Shown here: positions 21,901 to 30,926 of the stretch, piece by piece
Numbering within the stretch: position 1 is the stretch's first letter
Layout: each line of letters begins with the position of its first letter
Assembly (NCBI GenBank): GCA_947503245.1
Contig: CANNCV010000001.1
Span: forward strand, 62,001-126,000
DNA: 64,000 nucleotides
Source of the DNA: an uncultured Sphingomonadaceae bacterium
GTDB taxonomy: Bacteria; Pseudomonadota; Alphaproteobacteria; Sphingomonadales; Sphingomonadaceae
Direction: 5' to 3'
Translations under genes and position numbers: made by a program
The notes under the pieces: generated by a model
The model's input: the letters and a program-made list of their open reading frames with translations, nothing else
What the model was told of the DNA's origin: nothing
The model's database searches: none

Positions 21901-22536
21901 CTAGAGTGTAAAGTCCTCTTTTTTGAAATGTGCCGCAAATTGCGTCGCCAGATTTTGCGGCTCTAGCGGATCAAGCCTTGGCAAGCGACCAAGATGCGGC
22001 ACATCGCCCATATTGCAAATAATGTCTTCACTGCTCGGCATAGCATCGCCTGTAAAGGCAATACCATGGATTGGCACCTGCCGCGCCCGCAATGCCTCTA
22101 TGGTCAGTAAGCTGTGATTGATGGTGCCAAGGCTGGTGCTGGCAACAATGATGGTGGGCAACGACCAGCGGGCCATAAGATCAGCATAGGTCACGTCATG
22201 ATTAATCGGTACCAAGGCACCGCCCGCACCTTCAATAACCAATGGGCCATCAACCTGCGGCACGCTCAGCGCGTCAATATCAATATGCACCCCTTCCATA
22301 TCAGCGCTATGATGCGGTGATGCAGGCAGTTTTAATCGCCAGGCCTCTGGCAAAATAAAGGCATCGTCCACGCCTGATAGACGCGCAACCCGCTCACAAT
22401 CGGTCCCGCCATCTGTTCCGGCCTGAACCGGCTTCCAATAATAGGCGCGCAAAAATTGCACCAGACCAGCGCAAAAAACTGTCTTACCGATATCGGTGTC
22501 TGTACCTGTGACCATGAAGGTTGGAAATTTGCTCAT
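21901..22536 (-). CDS. bioD: Dethiobiotin synthetase
   Basis: VTGTDTDIGKTVFCAGL, YWKPVQAGTDGGTD, VIEGAGGALVPI. Confidence 0.94.
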   Translation of the reverse strand: MSKFPTFMVTGTDTDIGKTVFCAGLVQFLRAYYWKPVQAGTDGGTDCERVARLSGVDDAFILPEAWRLKLPASPHHSADMEGVHIDIDALSVPQVDGPLVIEGAGGALVPINHDVTYADLMARWSLPTIIVASTSLGTINHSLLTIEALRARQVPIHGIAFTGDAMPSSEDIICNMGDVPHLGRLPRLDPLEPQNLATQFAAHFKKEDFTL

Positions 22537-22547
22537 GATATCACCGC

Positions 22548-23777
22548 TTATATAAAATCTAAAAGGTCATCAATGTTATCGGCCAGACGGATAATATCGC
22601 CTTTCTCCACATTATTGGTTATCACAATCCGCAAACGTGATGTCCCCTTTGGCACGGTCGGCGGACGGATGCCACGCACATCAAAACCCTGTTTCTGCAA
22701 ATAAGCTGCAGCCTGCATTGTGCGGTCATTATCGCCCATGATCACGGGGAAGATGGGCGTATGCGGGTCGGGTTTTTTGCAATAGGGTTTCAAATGATGC
22801 ACGGCCAGACTGATACGCTGTTCCAAATTGGCCTGCAATTGGGGTGTGCTGGCTACCAGCGAAATAGCGGCCTGCGCCAGACTGGCCATAAAGGGCGATG
22901 GAGCCGTGGAAAATATGAAGCTGCGCGCGCGATTGACCATGAAATCGCGCAGCACAGATGACATGCCCAATAGCGCACCTTCCACGCCAAAGGCTTTCCC
23001 CAAAGTGCGCAAGACGATCACATTTTCATCATGCACCGGATCATCATGCACGGAATCATCATGCGCTGCGCCCACATATCGCCGATCCGCGATCAGATAA
23101 TCCGCCAGCCCGCGCCCCTCTTCGCCAAATGTGCCGCCGCCATGTGCATCATCAATCAGCAGAAAAGCCTCATGTTCATCTGCCAATTTCTTCAGTTCTG
23201 CCAGCGGCGCAATATCACCGTCCATACTGTATAGGCTTTCCACGGCCAGCCATATGCGCCCTGTCCCGCCCTTTGCGCGGTAATTGGCAATCGCATCGGC
23301 AAAGGCCGCAACATCATTATGCGCCGCGCTGATATGGTCAGCGCGTGTAAGGCGCAATCCCTCATGCGTGCTGGCATGGATCAGCGCATCATGAATGATT
23401 ATGTCACCGCGTTGCGGCAAGGTTGCCAGCACCGCACTGTTTGCGGCAAAGCCGCTGCCGAAATAGAGCATTGCCTGATGCCCAAAATGCTTTGCGGCAA
23501 ATTCCTCTAATGCTGCATGGGCATCATGATTGCCGCGCAGCAATCGCGAACCACCCGAACCCAGCGCGACACCTGTTTCCAAAACCGTCCGCGCCGCATC
23601 GCGCAGAACATCGCTGCCCGCCAAACCCAGATAATCATTGGAAGAAAAATCTATGCCATTCAGCGTACTAAGCTGACGCTCTCGCCCCTCACCTGCCAGA
23701 GCAAGTAGGTGCTGCTGATAGACTTTTTCCAGAGAATCTGGCGCAGAAATATTAGAGGAAAGAGACGGGGAAACCAT
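22548..23777 (-). CDS. bioF: 8-amino-7-oxononanoate synthase
   Basis: FSSNDYLGLAG, GSGGSRLLRGNHDAHAALEE, DDAHGGGTFGEEGRG; start at 23777 preceded by GGAAGAGA. Confidence 0.92.
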   Translation of the reverse strand: MVSPSLSSNISAPDSLEKVYQQHLLALAGEGRERQLSTLNGIDFSSNDYLGLAGSDVLRDAARTVLETGVALGSGGSRLLRGNHDAHAALEEFAAKHFGHQAMLYFGSGFAANSAVLATLPQRGDIIIHDALIHASTHEGLRLTRADHISAAHNDVAAFADAIANYRAKGGTGRIWLAVESLYSMDGDIAPLAELKKLADEHEAFLLIDDAHGGGTFGEEGRGLADYLIADRRYVGAAHDDSVHDDPVHDENVIVLRTLGKAFGVEGALLGMSSVLRDFMVNRARSFIFSTAPSPFMASLAQAAISLVASTPQLQANLEQRISLAVHHLKPYCKKPDPHTPIFPVIMGDNDRTMQAAAYLQKQGFDVRGIRPPTVPKGTSRLRIVITNNVEKGDIIRLADNIDDLLDFI

Positions 23778-23907
23778 GCGCGATCTCTTCCGCGAGATTG
23801 GCGATGATGTCAAATCAGATAAGCCCGTTTCGCTGATAAACACTGTCTATCAGCTAAGAGGTTCAGCTTTTCCAGCGCCTAGCGATCAACAACAGCGCCG
23901 CACAAAG

Positions 23908-25089
23908 CTAGCCATGTTCGGCAAGGAATTTTTTAATATTGCGCGCTGCTTGGCGAATACGCTGTTCATTCTCAACCAAGGCAAGGCGCACATAGCCTTC
24001 GCCCTCTTCGCCAAAGCCTGTGCCAGGGGCCACCGCCACTTGCGCCTTGGACAATAGCTGCTTGGCAAACTCCATCGACCCTGCCTCGCGGAATTGTTCA
24101 GGAATGGGGGCCCATGCGAACATGCTGGCCGCTGGTGGCGGAATATCCCATCCGGCACGGCCAAAGCTTTCCACCATCACATCACGGCGCGATTTATAGA
24201 GTTGGCGATTGGCCTCTATATTGTCTTGTGGCCCGTTAAGCGCCGCCGTTGCCGCAACTTGGATGGGCGTGAACGCACCATAATCCAGATAGGATTTTAC
24301 CCGCGTCAACGCGCTTATCAATTGCTGGTTGCCCACTGCAAAGCCCATGCGCCAACCAGCCATGGAATATGTTTTCGACATAGAGGTAAATTCAACCGCA
24401 ACATCTTTTGCGCCTGGCACTTGCAAGATCGATGGCGTTGGCTCACCGTCAAAATATATCTCCGCATAAGCCAGATCAGATATCACCCACAATCCATGCT
24501 CGCGCGCGAAATCAACCACCTTTGCGTAGAAATCCAGATCGGCAACATAGGCTGTCGGGTTAGACGGATAGCCCATGACCAGCACTTTGGGCTTGGGCAC
24601 GCTATACGCCATGGAATAGCGCAACCGGTCAAAAAAGTCTGGGCCGGGCGCAGCGGGGATTGAGCGAATGGCAGCCCCGGCTATGATGAACCCGAATGTG
24701 TGAATGGGGTAGCTAGGGTTAGGCGCTAGCACGACATCGCCCGGCGCGGTGATCGCTTGCGCCAGATTCGCGAGACCCTCTTTAGAACCAAGCGTGACGA
24801 CAACTTCGCTATCAGGGTCGACATCAACCCCAAAGCGCCGCTGATAATAGGCCGATTGCGCCTTGCGTAGACCCTTTATCCCCCGTGAGGCAGAATAGCG
24901 ATGTGCATTAGGATCATTCGCCACTTCGGCCAATTTATCAATGATATGCTTTGCCGGCGCTCCATCAGGATTGCCCATGCCAAGATCAATAATATCCTCG
25001 CCGCGCGCCCGCGCATCTGCCTTCATCGCATTGACTTCGGCAAAGACATAAGGTGGCAGTCGGCGGATACGATAAAATTCTTCGGTCAT
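23908..25089 (-). CDS. PLP-dependent aminotransferase (alanine/LL-DAP aminotransferase-like)
   Basis: DLGMGNPDGAPAKHIIDKL, PNPSYPIHTFGFIIAGA, SMSKTYSMAGWRMGF. Confidence 0.9.
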   Translation of the reverse strand: MTEEFYRIRRLPPYVFAEVNAMKADARARGEDIIDLGMGNPDGAPAKHIIDKLAEVANDPNAHRYSASRGIKGLRKAQSAYYQRRFGVDVDPDSEVVVTLGSKEGLANLAQAITAPGDVVLAPNPSYPIHTFGFIIAGAAIRSIPAAPGPDFFDRLRYSMAYSVPKPKVLVMGYPSNPTAYVADLDFYAKVVDFAREHGLWVISDLAYAEIYFDGEPTPSILQVPGAKDVAVEFTSMSKTYSMAGWRMGFAVGNQQLISALTRVKSYLDYGAFTPIQVAATAALNGPQDNIEANRQLYKSRRDVMVESFGRAGWDIPPPAASMFAWAPIPEQFREAGSMEFAKQLLSKAQVAVAPGTGFGEEGEGYVRLALVENEQRIRQAARNIKKFLAEHG

Positions 25090-25264
25090 GGCTCTTCAGT
25101 TGCTGGCTGTTTGATCACTATCCCAATGGCGCAGCAGACCAGATATGTCGAGCATTTTGGTAGCGCAAAGCAGCACAATGACTTATTTATGTCCGCAAAT
25201 GCTGTTACACTCAGATTCAGAATCCCAATTGCCATAAATTCTTGCTGCACCGGAACGCGCCATA

Positions 25265-27097
25265 ATGTCCAACGATATACCCGATAATCCATTTGCAAAC
25301 TTTGCTGCCTTTGGCGCTGGTTTCGATATGTCGCAATTTGACCCGGCCAAAATGGCGAGCGGTACATTGCCCGGCATGGAGGATGTTCAGCAATGGATGA
25401 GCGTCATGCAGCAAGCCCAGGCGATGATGACCGAGCATATGTCACAATTGGCCCAGAGCGATGACAATATGCTGAGCAAATTGTGGAACCCGCAATATTG
25501 GCAAGAGCAAATGGCGCGTTTCGATAAAGGCGGCCTGCACAATATGATGCAACAGCAAAATGCGCTGTGGCAGCAGGGCATGGAATATTGGCAGGCTATG
25601 CTGACGGGCAAAACTCCGGAAACCACAAAATCAGACAGGCGCTTTCAAGCGGCAGAGTGGCAAGAACAAATGGCATTTGCCGCTCTGCAGCAAAATTATC
25701 TGCTTATGTCTGATCATCTGCTGAAATTAACCGATGGCATGGAGGGGCTGGAACCAAGTGCCAAAGCCAAATTGACATTCGCCATGCAGAATATGGTTGA
25801 TGCCATGAGCCCCGCCAATTTTGCGCTGACAAACCCGCAAGTCATTCAAAAGACGGTGGAGACAAAAGGTCAGAATCTGCTCAAAGGTCTGGAGCATATG
25901 CTGGCCGATATCCGCAAAGGGCAAATGACCCATACGGACCCGAATGCGTTTGAGCTAGGCCGCAACATTGCCGTCACTCCGGGCAAGGTCGTGCATGAAA
26001 CCGCGCTATATCAACTGATTCAATACGAGCCGGCAACCAAAAAGGTTGATAGCATACCCTTGGTCATCTTTCCGCCATGGATAAACCGTTTCTATATTCT
26101 CGACCTCAATGAGAAGAAAAGCTTCGTCAAATGGGCCGTCGACCAAGGCATTACCGTGTTCATCGTATCGTGGAAGTCAGCTGACGAAACCCTGCGCGAT
26201 ATTATCTGGGACGATTATGTCATGAGCCAGATTGACGCCATGACAACGATACGTGACGCACTGGACGTGCCGCATGTTAACGCCATTGGCTATTGCGTAT
26301 CAGGCACGACATTGGCGGCAACACTTGCTCTGCTGGAAGCACGCGGTGAGAGCGATCTGGTCGGTAGTGCCACATTCTTTACTGCCCAGGTTGATTTTGC
26401 CGATGCGGGTGAGCTTCAGCATTTTATTGATGACGACCAACTGGCAATGATTGACCATTTGTCAGCCGAAACGGGGTATCTTGATGGTCGCTATATGGCG
26501 CTGACATTCAATATGCTGCGCGGGCGTGATCTGATCTGGAATTATGTCGTTAACAATTATCTGCTGGGTCAGGAATACCCGCCCTTTGATCTGCTCCACT
26601 GGAATGGCGATACAACCAACCTGCCCGCAAAATGGCATCGCGCCTATTTGATAGACCTTTATCGTGACAATAAACTGGTCCAACCAGGGGCCATCACCAT
26701 TGATGGTACAGCAATTGATCTGCGCAAGATACAAACACCCTGCTTTATTCAGGCCGGCATTGATGACCATATTGCTCCAGCGCCAAGCGTGTGGAAATTG
26801 ATGCACCATCTCAGCGGCCCGAAGGAATTCATGTTGGCGGGATCAGGGCATATTGCTGGTGTCGTTAACCCGCCAAAGGCCAAAAAATACCAATATTGGA
26901 CACGGCCAGAAGGTGCAGAGACGCTCGATGACTTTAAGCAAAAGGCACAGGAGCATCCCGGCAGCTGGTGGCCCTATTGGCGCGAATGGATCGGCCAGCA
27001 TGGTGGAAAGAAGGTTGCAGCAACCGGCGCACGCCTTCCCGGCAATGGCACATTGCCAGCCATTGAGGATGCGCCCGGGCGATATGTGAAGCAGTAA
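25265..27097 (+). CDS. phaC: Class I poly(3-hydroxyalkanoate) synthase
   Basis: IPLVIFPPWINRFYILDLNEKKSFVKW, NAIGYCVSGTTLAATLA lipase-like box, SGHIAGVVNPP. Confidence 0.95.
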   Translation: MSNDIPDNPFANFAAFGAGFDMSQFDPAKMASGTLPGMEDVQQWMSVMQQAQAMMTEHMSQLAQSDDNMLSKLWNPQYWQEQMARFDKGGLHNMMQQQNALWQQGMEYWQAMLTGKTPETTKSDRRFQAAEWQEQMAFAALQQNYLLMSDHLLKLTDGMEGLEPSAKAKLTFAMQNMVDAMSPANFALTNPQVIQKTVETKGQNLLKGLEHMLADIRKGQMTHTDPNAFELGRNIAVTPGKVVHETALYQLIQYEPATKKVDSIPLVIFPPWINRFYILDLNEKKSFVKWAVDQGITVFIVSWKSADETLRDIIWDDYVMSQIDAMTTIRDALDVPHVNAIGYCVSGTTLAATLALLEARGESDLVGSATFFTAQVDFADAGELQHFIDDDQLAMIDHLSAETGYLDGRYMALTFNMLRGRDLIWNYVVNNYLLGQEYPPFDLLHWNGDTTNLPAKWHRAYLIDLYRDNKLVQPGAITIDGTAIDLRKIQTPCFIQAGIDDHIAPAPSVWKLMHHLSGPKEFMLAGSGHIAGVVNPPKAKKYQYWTRPEGAETLDDFKQKAQEHPGSWWPYWREWIGQHGGKKVAATGARLPGNGTLPAIEDAPGRYVKQ

Positions 27098-27161
27098 GTT
27101 ATAAAGCATTGATACGGTCAGGCGTTTATTCTCATTGCCGCATAGATATTTACCAGCGCTT

Positions 27162-27223
27162 TTGTGCGCTGCACAATTTTTCCTTGACGAAAGGAAAATG
27201 AATCACTATTGTGCAGTGCAACA
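27162..27223. promoter_or_regulatory. Two operator-like TGC/GCA boxes around a candidate promoter (-35 TTGACG 27184-27189, -10 TATTGT 27207-27212)
   Basis: TTGTGCgctGCACAA at 27162-27176; TTGTGCagtGCAACA at 27209-27223; 17 bp -35/-10 spacer. Confidence 0.5.
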
Positions 27224-27246
27224 TGAACGATAAGGTAAACACAATC

Positions 27247-28065
27247 ATGGCTGACAATGCTAAGATTATCACTGATGACGCTGCCGCAAAAGATGCGGAA
27301 AAGGCATTTGCTGAAGCGTCAGCAAAATCTGCTCCCGCTAAAAAAGCGGTGATCGCAAAAAAACCAGCGACCAAGAAAGCCGCTGTTGCAAAAGCTGCTG
27401 CTAAGACTGTTGCCAAACCAGCAGTGAAAACAGCTGCAAAGGCAAGCACGTCAAAAGCTGCTGTCGCGAAAAAGACCACAGCACCAAAAACTGCTGCGAA
27501 GAAAACTGTCGCTAAGAAAACCACCGCAACCAAAACAGCAGCCGCCAAAAAGGCCCCTGCACGCAAAACCGTGTCTAAAGCTGCTAATGTTAAGAAGGAA
27601 AACATCATGAACAAAGCAACTGAAACCGTTAAAGAAACAACCGAAACTATGACAGCACGTGCCAAAGAATTGTTTGGCAATATGTCTGCACAAGCCAAAA
27701 CGGCTTACGAAAAAGGCACCGAGTATGTTTCTCAGGCCAATGAATTCAACAAAGCCAATATCGAAGCGCTTGTTGCTTCAGGCAAAATCGCTGCCAAAGG
27801 TGCTCAAGATATGGGCCAAACCTATGCAACAGATTTGCGCAGCAATTTCGAAGAAACCACTGCAACTTTGAAGCAGTTTGCTGCTGTTAAATCACCAACA
27901 GAATTCTTCCAGCTGCAAGCTGTAACAGTGCGCAAAGCATTCGACACTGGTGTTGCACAAACATCCAAAAACACTGAACAGTTCATCAAAATTGCTGGTG
28001 AAGTTGTTCAGCCCATTTCCAACCGCGTCAGCGAGACAATGGAAACATTCAAAAAAGCTGCCTAA
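27247..28065 (+). CDS. Phasin with N-terminal Lys/Ala-rich histone-H1-like tail
   Basis: MADNAKIITDD... then AKKAVIAKKPATKKAAVAKAAAKT repeats, then phasin domain KELFGNMSAQAKTAYEKGTEYVSQANEF...; directly downstream of phaC. Confidence 0.85.
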   Translation: MADNAKIITDDAAAKDAEKAFAEASAKSAPAKKAVIAKKPATKKAAVAKAAAKTVAKPAVKTAAKASTSKAAVAKKTTAPKTAAKKTVAKKTTATKTAAAKKAPARKTVSKAANVKKENIMNKATETVKETTETMTARAKELFGNMSAQAKTAYEKGTEYVSQANEFNKANIEALVASGKIAAKGAQDMGQTYATDLRSNFEETTATLKQFAAVKSPTEFFQLQAVTVRKAFDTGVAQTSKNTEQFIKIAGEVVQPISNRVSETMETFKKAA

Positions 28066-28100
28066 GACAGTTTTACGAGATTAAGTCTCTCGAAAAAAAA

Positions 28101-28129
28101 GGGCTGTACCGTAAGGTGCAGCCCTTTTT
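28101..28129 (+). terminator. Rho-independent terminator
   Basis: GGGCTGTACC-gtaa-GGTGCAGCCC-TTTTT. Confidence 0.92.
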
Positions 28130-28245
28130 GTTGCTCAAAGCTTACAACGTTCTGACAGCAATATTAAGAGGGGATTGCAGCACTTTGTAATAATCTGCAT
28201 AGCGCACCCTTGCACACCAACAATAAGATACGATATTCTGAATCT

Positions 28246-28683
28246 ATGTCTGAATCAGCAAACCCCATTATCGCTTCATCCGTTGGCTCTCCCGCAATAG
28301 CCGTGCGGGCACAATTTTTTAAGTCGCAGCCATGCACTGCGCCAATATCTGCCAGTGATGACGATAATGACCAAGGCGATGATGGTGATAGCGAAATTGG
28401 AGTAGCGACAAAAACGCGCACCAAACCAAAAAAGCCCAGCCAATATAAAGTCTTGCTGCTCAATGATGATTACACACCGATGGAATTTGTCGTTGCCGTG
28501 CTCAAACGCTTTTTCGGTATGAATATGGAAGAAGCAACCCGCGTTATGCTGCATGTCCACCAAAAAGGCGTCGGCGTTTGCGGTATCTTTACTTATGAAG
28601 TGGCCGAAACCAAGGTAACACAGGTAATGGACGCAGCACGTGAAAACCAGCATCCGCTGCAATGCACATTGGAAAAAATCTGA
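28246..28683 (+). CDS. clpS: ClpS adaptor with extended acidic N-terminus
   Basis: [57 protein letters not shown]. Confidence 0.93.
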   Translation: MSESANPIIASSVGSPAIAVRAQFFKSQPCTAPISASDDDNDQGDDGDSEIGVATKTRTKPKKPSQYKVLLLNDDYTPMEFVVAVLKRFFGMNMEEATRVMLHVHQKGVGVCGIFTYEVAETKVTQVMDAARENQHPLQCTLEKI

Positions 28684-28801
28684 TAATTTGCGCCTTGCTA
28701 CCGCGCGGACCGAAAATACAAGGCACATTGAACATTGGTCATTGCAGCCATTTTTGCCTTCTATACTTGCGTAACAGATAATCCGCGCTAAACGATTTGG
28801 C

Positions 28802-30082
28802 ATGGATAAAATTGTAATTAACGGTGGCAAAACGCTTTCGGGCGATCTCCCAATCTCAGGCGCGAAAAATTCAGCGCTTACCCTTTTACCCTGCGCTTTG
28901 TTGACTGACGAGCCTGTGACTCTGCGCAACCTGCCGCGATTGGCAGATGTGGACAGTTTTGGGCATTTGCTCAACCAGATGGGCGTATCCACGACCATTG
29001 AAGGCGCCAGACCAGAAGATTTTGGCCGAGTGATGACCTTGCGTGCGGGCCGTATCACGGCGACCGTCGCTCCTTATGATATTGTGCGCAAAATGCGCGC
29101 CTCCATTTTGGTATTAGGGCCATTATTGGCCCGTGCTGGTGAAGCAACTGTTTCCCTGCCTGGCGGCTGCGCTATTGGTAACCGTCCGATTGACCTTCAC
29201 CTCAAAGCGTTGGAAGCCTTTGGTGCAGAAATCGAAATTGCATCAGGTTATGTCCGTGCAAGTGCACCAAAATCAGGATTGCCCGGAGGCGAATATACCT
29301 TCCCCGTAGTGTCCGTTGGCGCGACAGAAAATGCCATTATGGGCGCAGTATTGGCCAATGGTCAGTGTATATTGAACAATGCCGCGCGTGAGCCGGAAAT
29401 TGTTGATCTGTGCAAATTACTGATCGCCATGGGCGCAGATATTGAAGGTGTCGGCACCAGCAAATTGGTCATTACCGGCAAAGACAGACTACATGGCGCA
29501 ACATATCGTGTCATGGCTGATCGTATTGAAGCCGGAAGCTATGCCTGTGCAGCGGCGATAACAGGCGGCACATTGAATTTGCTCGGTGCCAAAATTTCTG
29601 AAATGGAAGCGACTGTTGCCGCCCTGCGCGAAGCCGGCGTACTAATCGAGGAAAATGCCAAAGGTGTGCATGTTAACGCCAGTCAGGGCCTTAAGCCTCT
29701 CACGCTATCCACCGCACCATTTCCCGGCTTTGCCACCGATATGCAGGCCCAGTTTATGGCAATGCTGTGCCGTGCAGACGGGGCCAGTGTACTGACCGAA
29801 ACCATCTTCGAAAACCGCTATATGCACGTCCCGGAATTGAGCCGTATGGGCGCGGATATTGAGGTTAAAGGCCGCACTGCAGTGGTGCGCGGTATATCAG
29901 ATTTGACCGGTGCTCCCGTAATGGCGACCGATTTACGGGCCAGCATGTCGCTTATCCTCGCGGGATTGGCGGCGAATGGCACAACCGAAGTCAACCGCGT
30001 CTATCATCTCGATCGCGGCTATGAACGGCTGGAAGAAAAACTTCAGGCAGTGGGTGCCAATATTGAGCGCGTTGGCGACTAA
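28802..30082 (+). CDS. murA: UDP-N-acetylglucosamine 1-carboxyvinyltransferase
   Basis: [34 protein letters not shown]. Confidence 0.96.
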   Translation: MDKIVINGGKTLSGDLPISGAKNSALTLLPCALLTDEPVTLRNLPRLADVDSFGHLLNQMGVSTTIEGARPEDFGRVMTLRAGRITATVAPYDIVRKMRASILVLGPLLARAGEATVSLPGGCAIGNRPIDLHLKALEAFGAEIEIASGYVRASAPKSGLPGGEYTFPVVSVGATENAIMGAVLANGQCILNNAAREPEIVDLCKLLIAMGADIEGVGTSKLVITGKDRLHGATYRVMADRIEAGSYACAAAITGGTLNLLGAKISEMEATVAALREAGVLIEENAKGVHVNASQGLKPLTLSTAPFPGFATDMQAQFMAMLCRADGASVLTETIFENRYMHVPELSRMGADIEVKGRTAVVRGISDLTGAPVMATDLRASMSLILAGLAANGTTEVNRVYHLDRGYERLEEKLQAVGANIERVGD

Positions 30083-30085
30083 CGC

Positions 30086-30793
30086 TTAATCAGCACTCAC
30101 ATTCGCAACATTATATTTGAAGGCCTCTTCCACGGATAGGCAATAGCGTGTGGACGGGTCTTCTTCATTTTTGACCGCTTGCTGACGGTACATAACCTCT
30201 GACAGCAATTTGCGCGATACGCCCATACGGATCAGAAAATCATTATCTTCTGTGGCCAGCAATGCGCTTTCCTGCTCAATTTCACCGATGAGTTCGATGG
30301 TAGTATCGGTGCCCAGCGCAACACTTTCATCAATAACATCGCGGTCACCAGTAAGCGTGAACATATGCACCATGAAGTTGCCACCATCTTCAATAATGCG
30401 TGCCTTGCCGCCCATGAAAACAAAATTGCACGCACTGAAACAGGACCAGCCTTTGGGAATGCGCGTGATAACCAGACCCAATTCTTTGCGAATAATCAGT
30501 CCGGCCGCATTGCCCGCCCGCGCATTGCCGCCAGGCGAGCGCAGCCAAATTTCGGCAATATCAGGATTTTTTTTGATGACCGCCCGCAGACGGTCGGGCA
30601 ATTCGGCATCAATAACGCCTTCAGCGAGCAGAATTTTCTCGTCATAGATTTCCTGCACATTGAGCGTCATCTTCTGACCAGCCGCCCAATCAGGCTGTAA
30701 AGGGCATGTCGGATTCTCAGGGTCTTTTGCTGCGCTATTGCCCAAAAGGGCGAAAGCCGCAGCGCATGCCATTACAGATTTCCAGATCGCCAT
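30086..30793 (-). CDS. Predicted periplasmic protein with ClpP/crotonase-like fold (COG3904-like)
   Basis: Signal peptide; EIWLRSPGGNARAGNAAGLIIRKELGLVITRIPKGWSCFSACNFVFMGG. Confidence 0.6.
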   Translation of the reverse strand: MAIWKSVMACAAAFALLGNSAAKDPENPTCPLQPDWAAGQKMTLNVQEIYDEKILLAEGVIDAELPDRLRAVIKKNPDIAEIWLRSPGGNARAGNAAGLIIRKELGLVITRIPKGWSCFSACNFVFMGGKARIIEDGGNFMVHMFTLTGDRDVIDESVALGTDTTIELIGEIEQESALLATEDNDFLIRMGVSRKLLSEVMYRQQAVKNEEDPSTRYCLSVEEAFKYNVANVSAD

Positions 30794-30926
30794 AATATCC
30801 TCTTGCTCACATTAGTCGTAGCATAATCATGCATGGCCGTCAGGACAAGTAATGTAACGCATGGGCATCATTCTAAATTTGCCAGCTAGAGATTTAGATC
30901 CTAAGGTCATTTATAAGGGGAACGAA

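Noticed and set aside
27198-27233. 11-codon upstream ORF (MNHYCAVQHER*) with SD-like AAGGAAA before the phasin
   Set aside because: It lies largely inside the predicted promoter -10/operator region, so it would probably not be on the transcript.
27150-27698. Antisense ORF with apparent membrane-protein composition
   Set aside because: Mirror of the Lys/Ala-rich phasin tail; hydrophobic Ala/Val/Phe runs are an artefact of reverse-complementing AAA/GCN codons.
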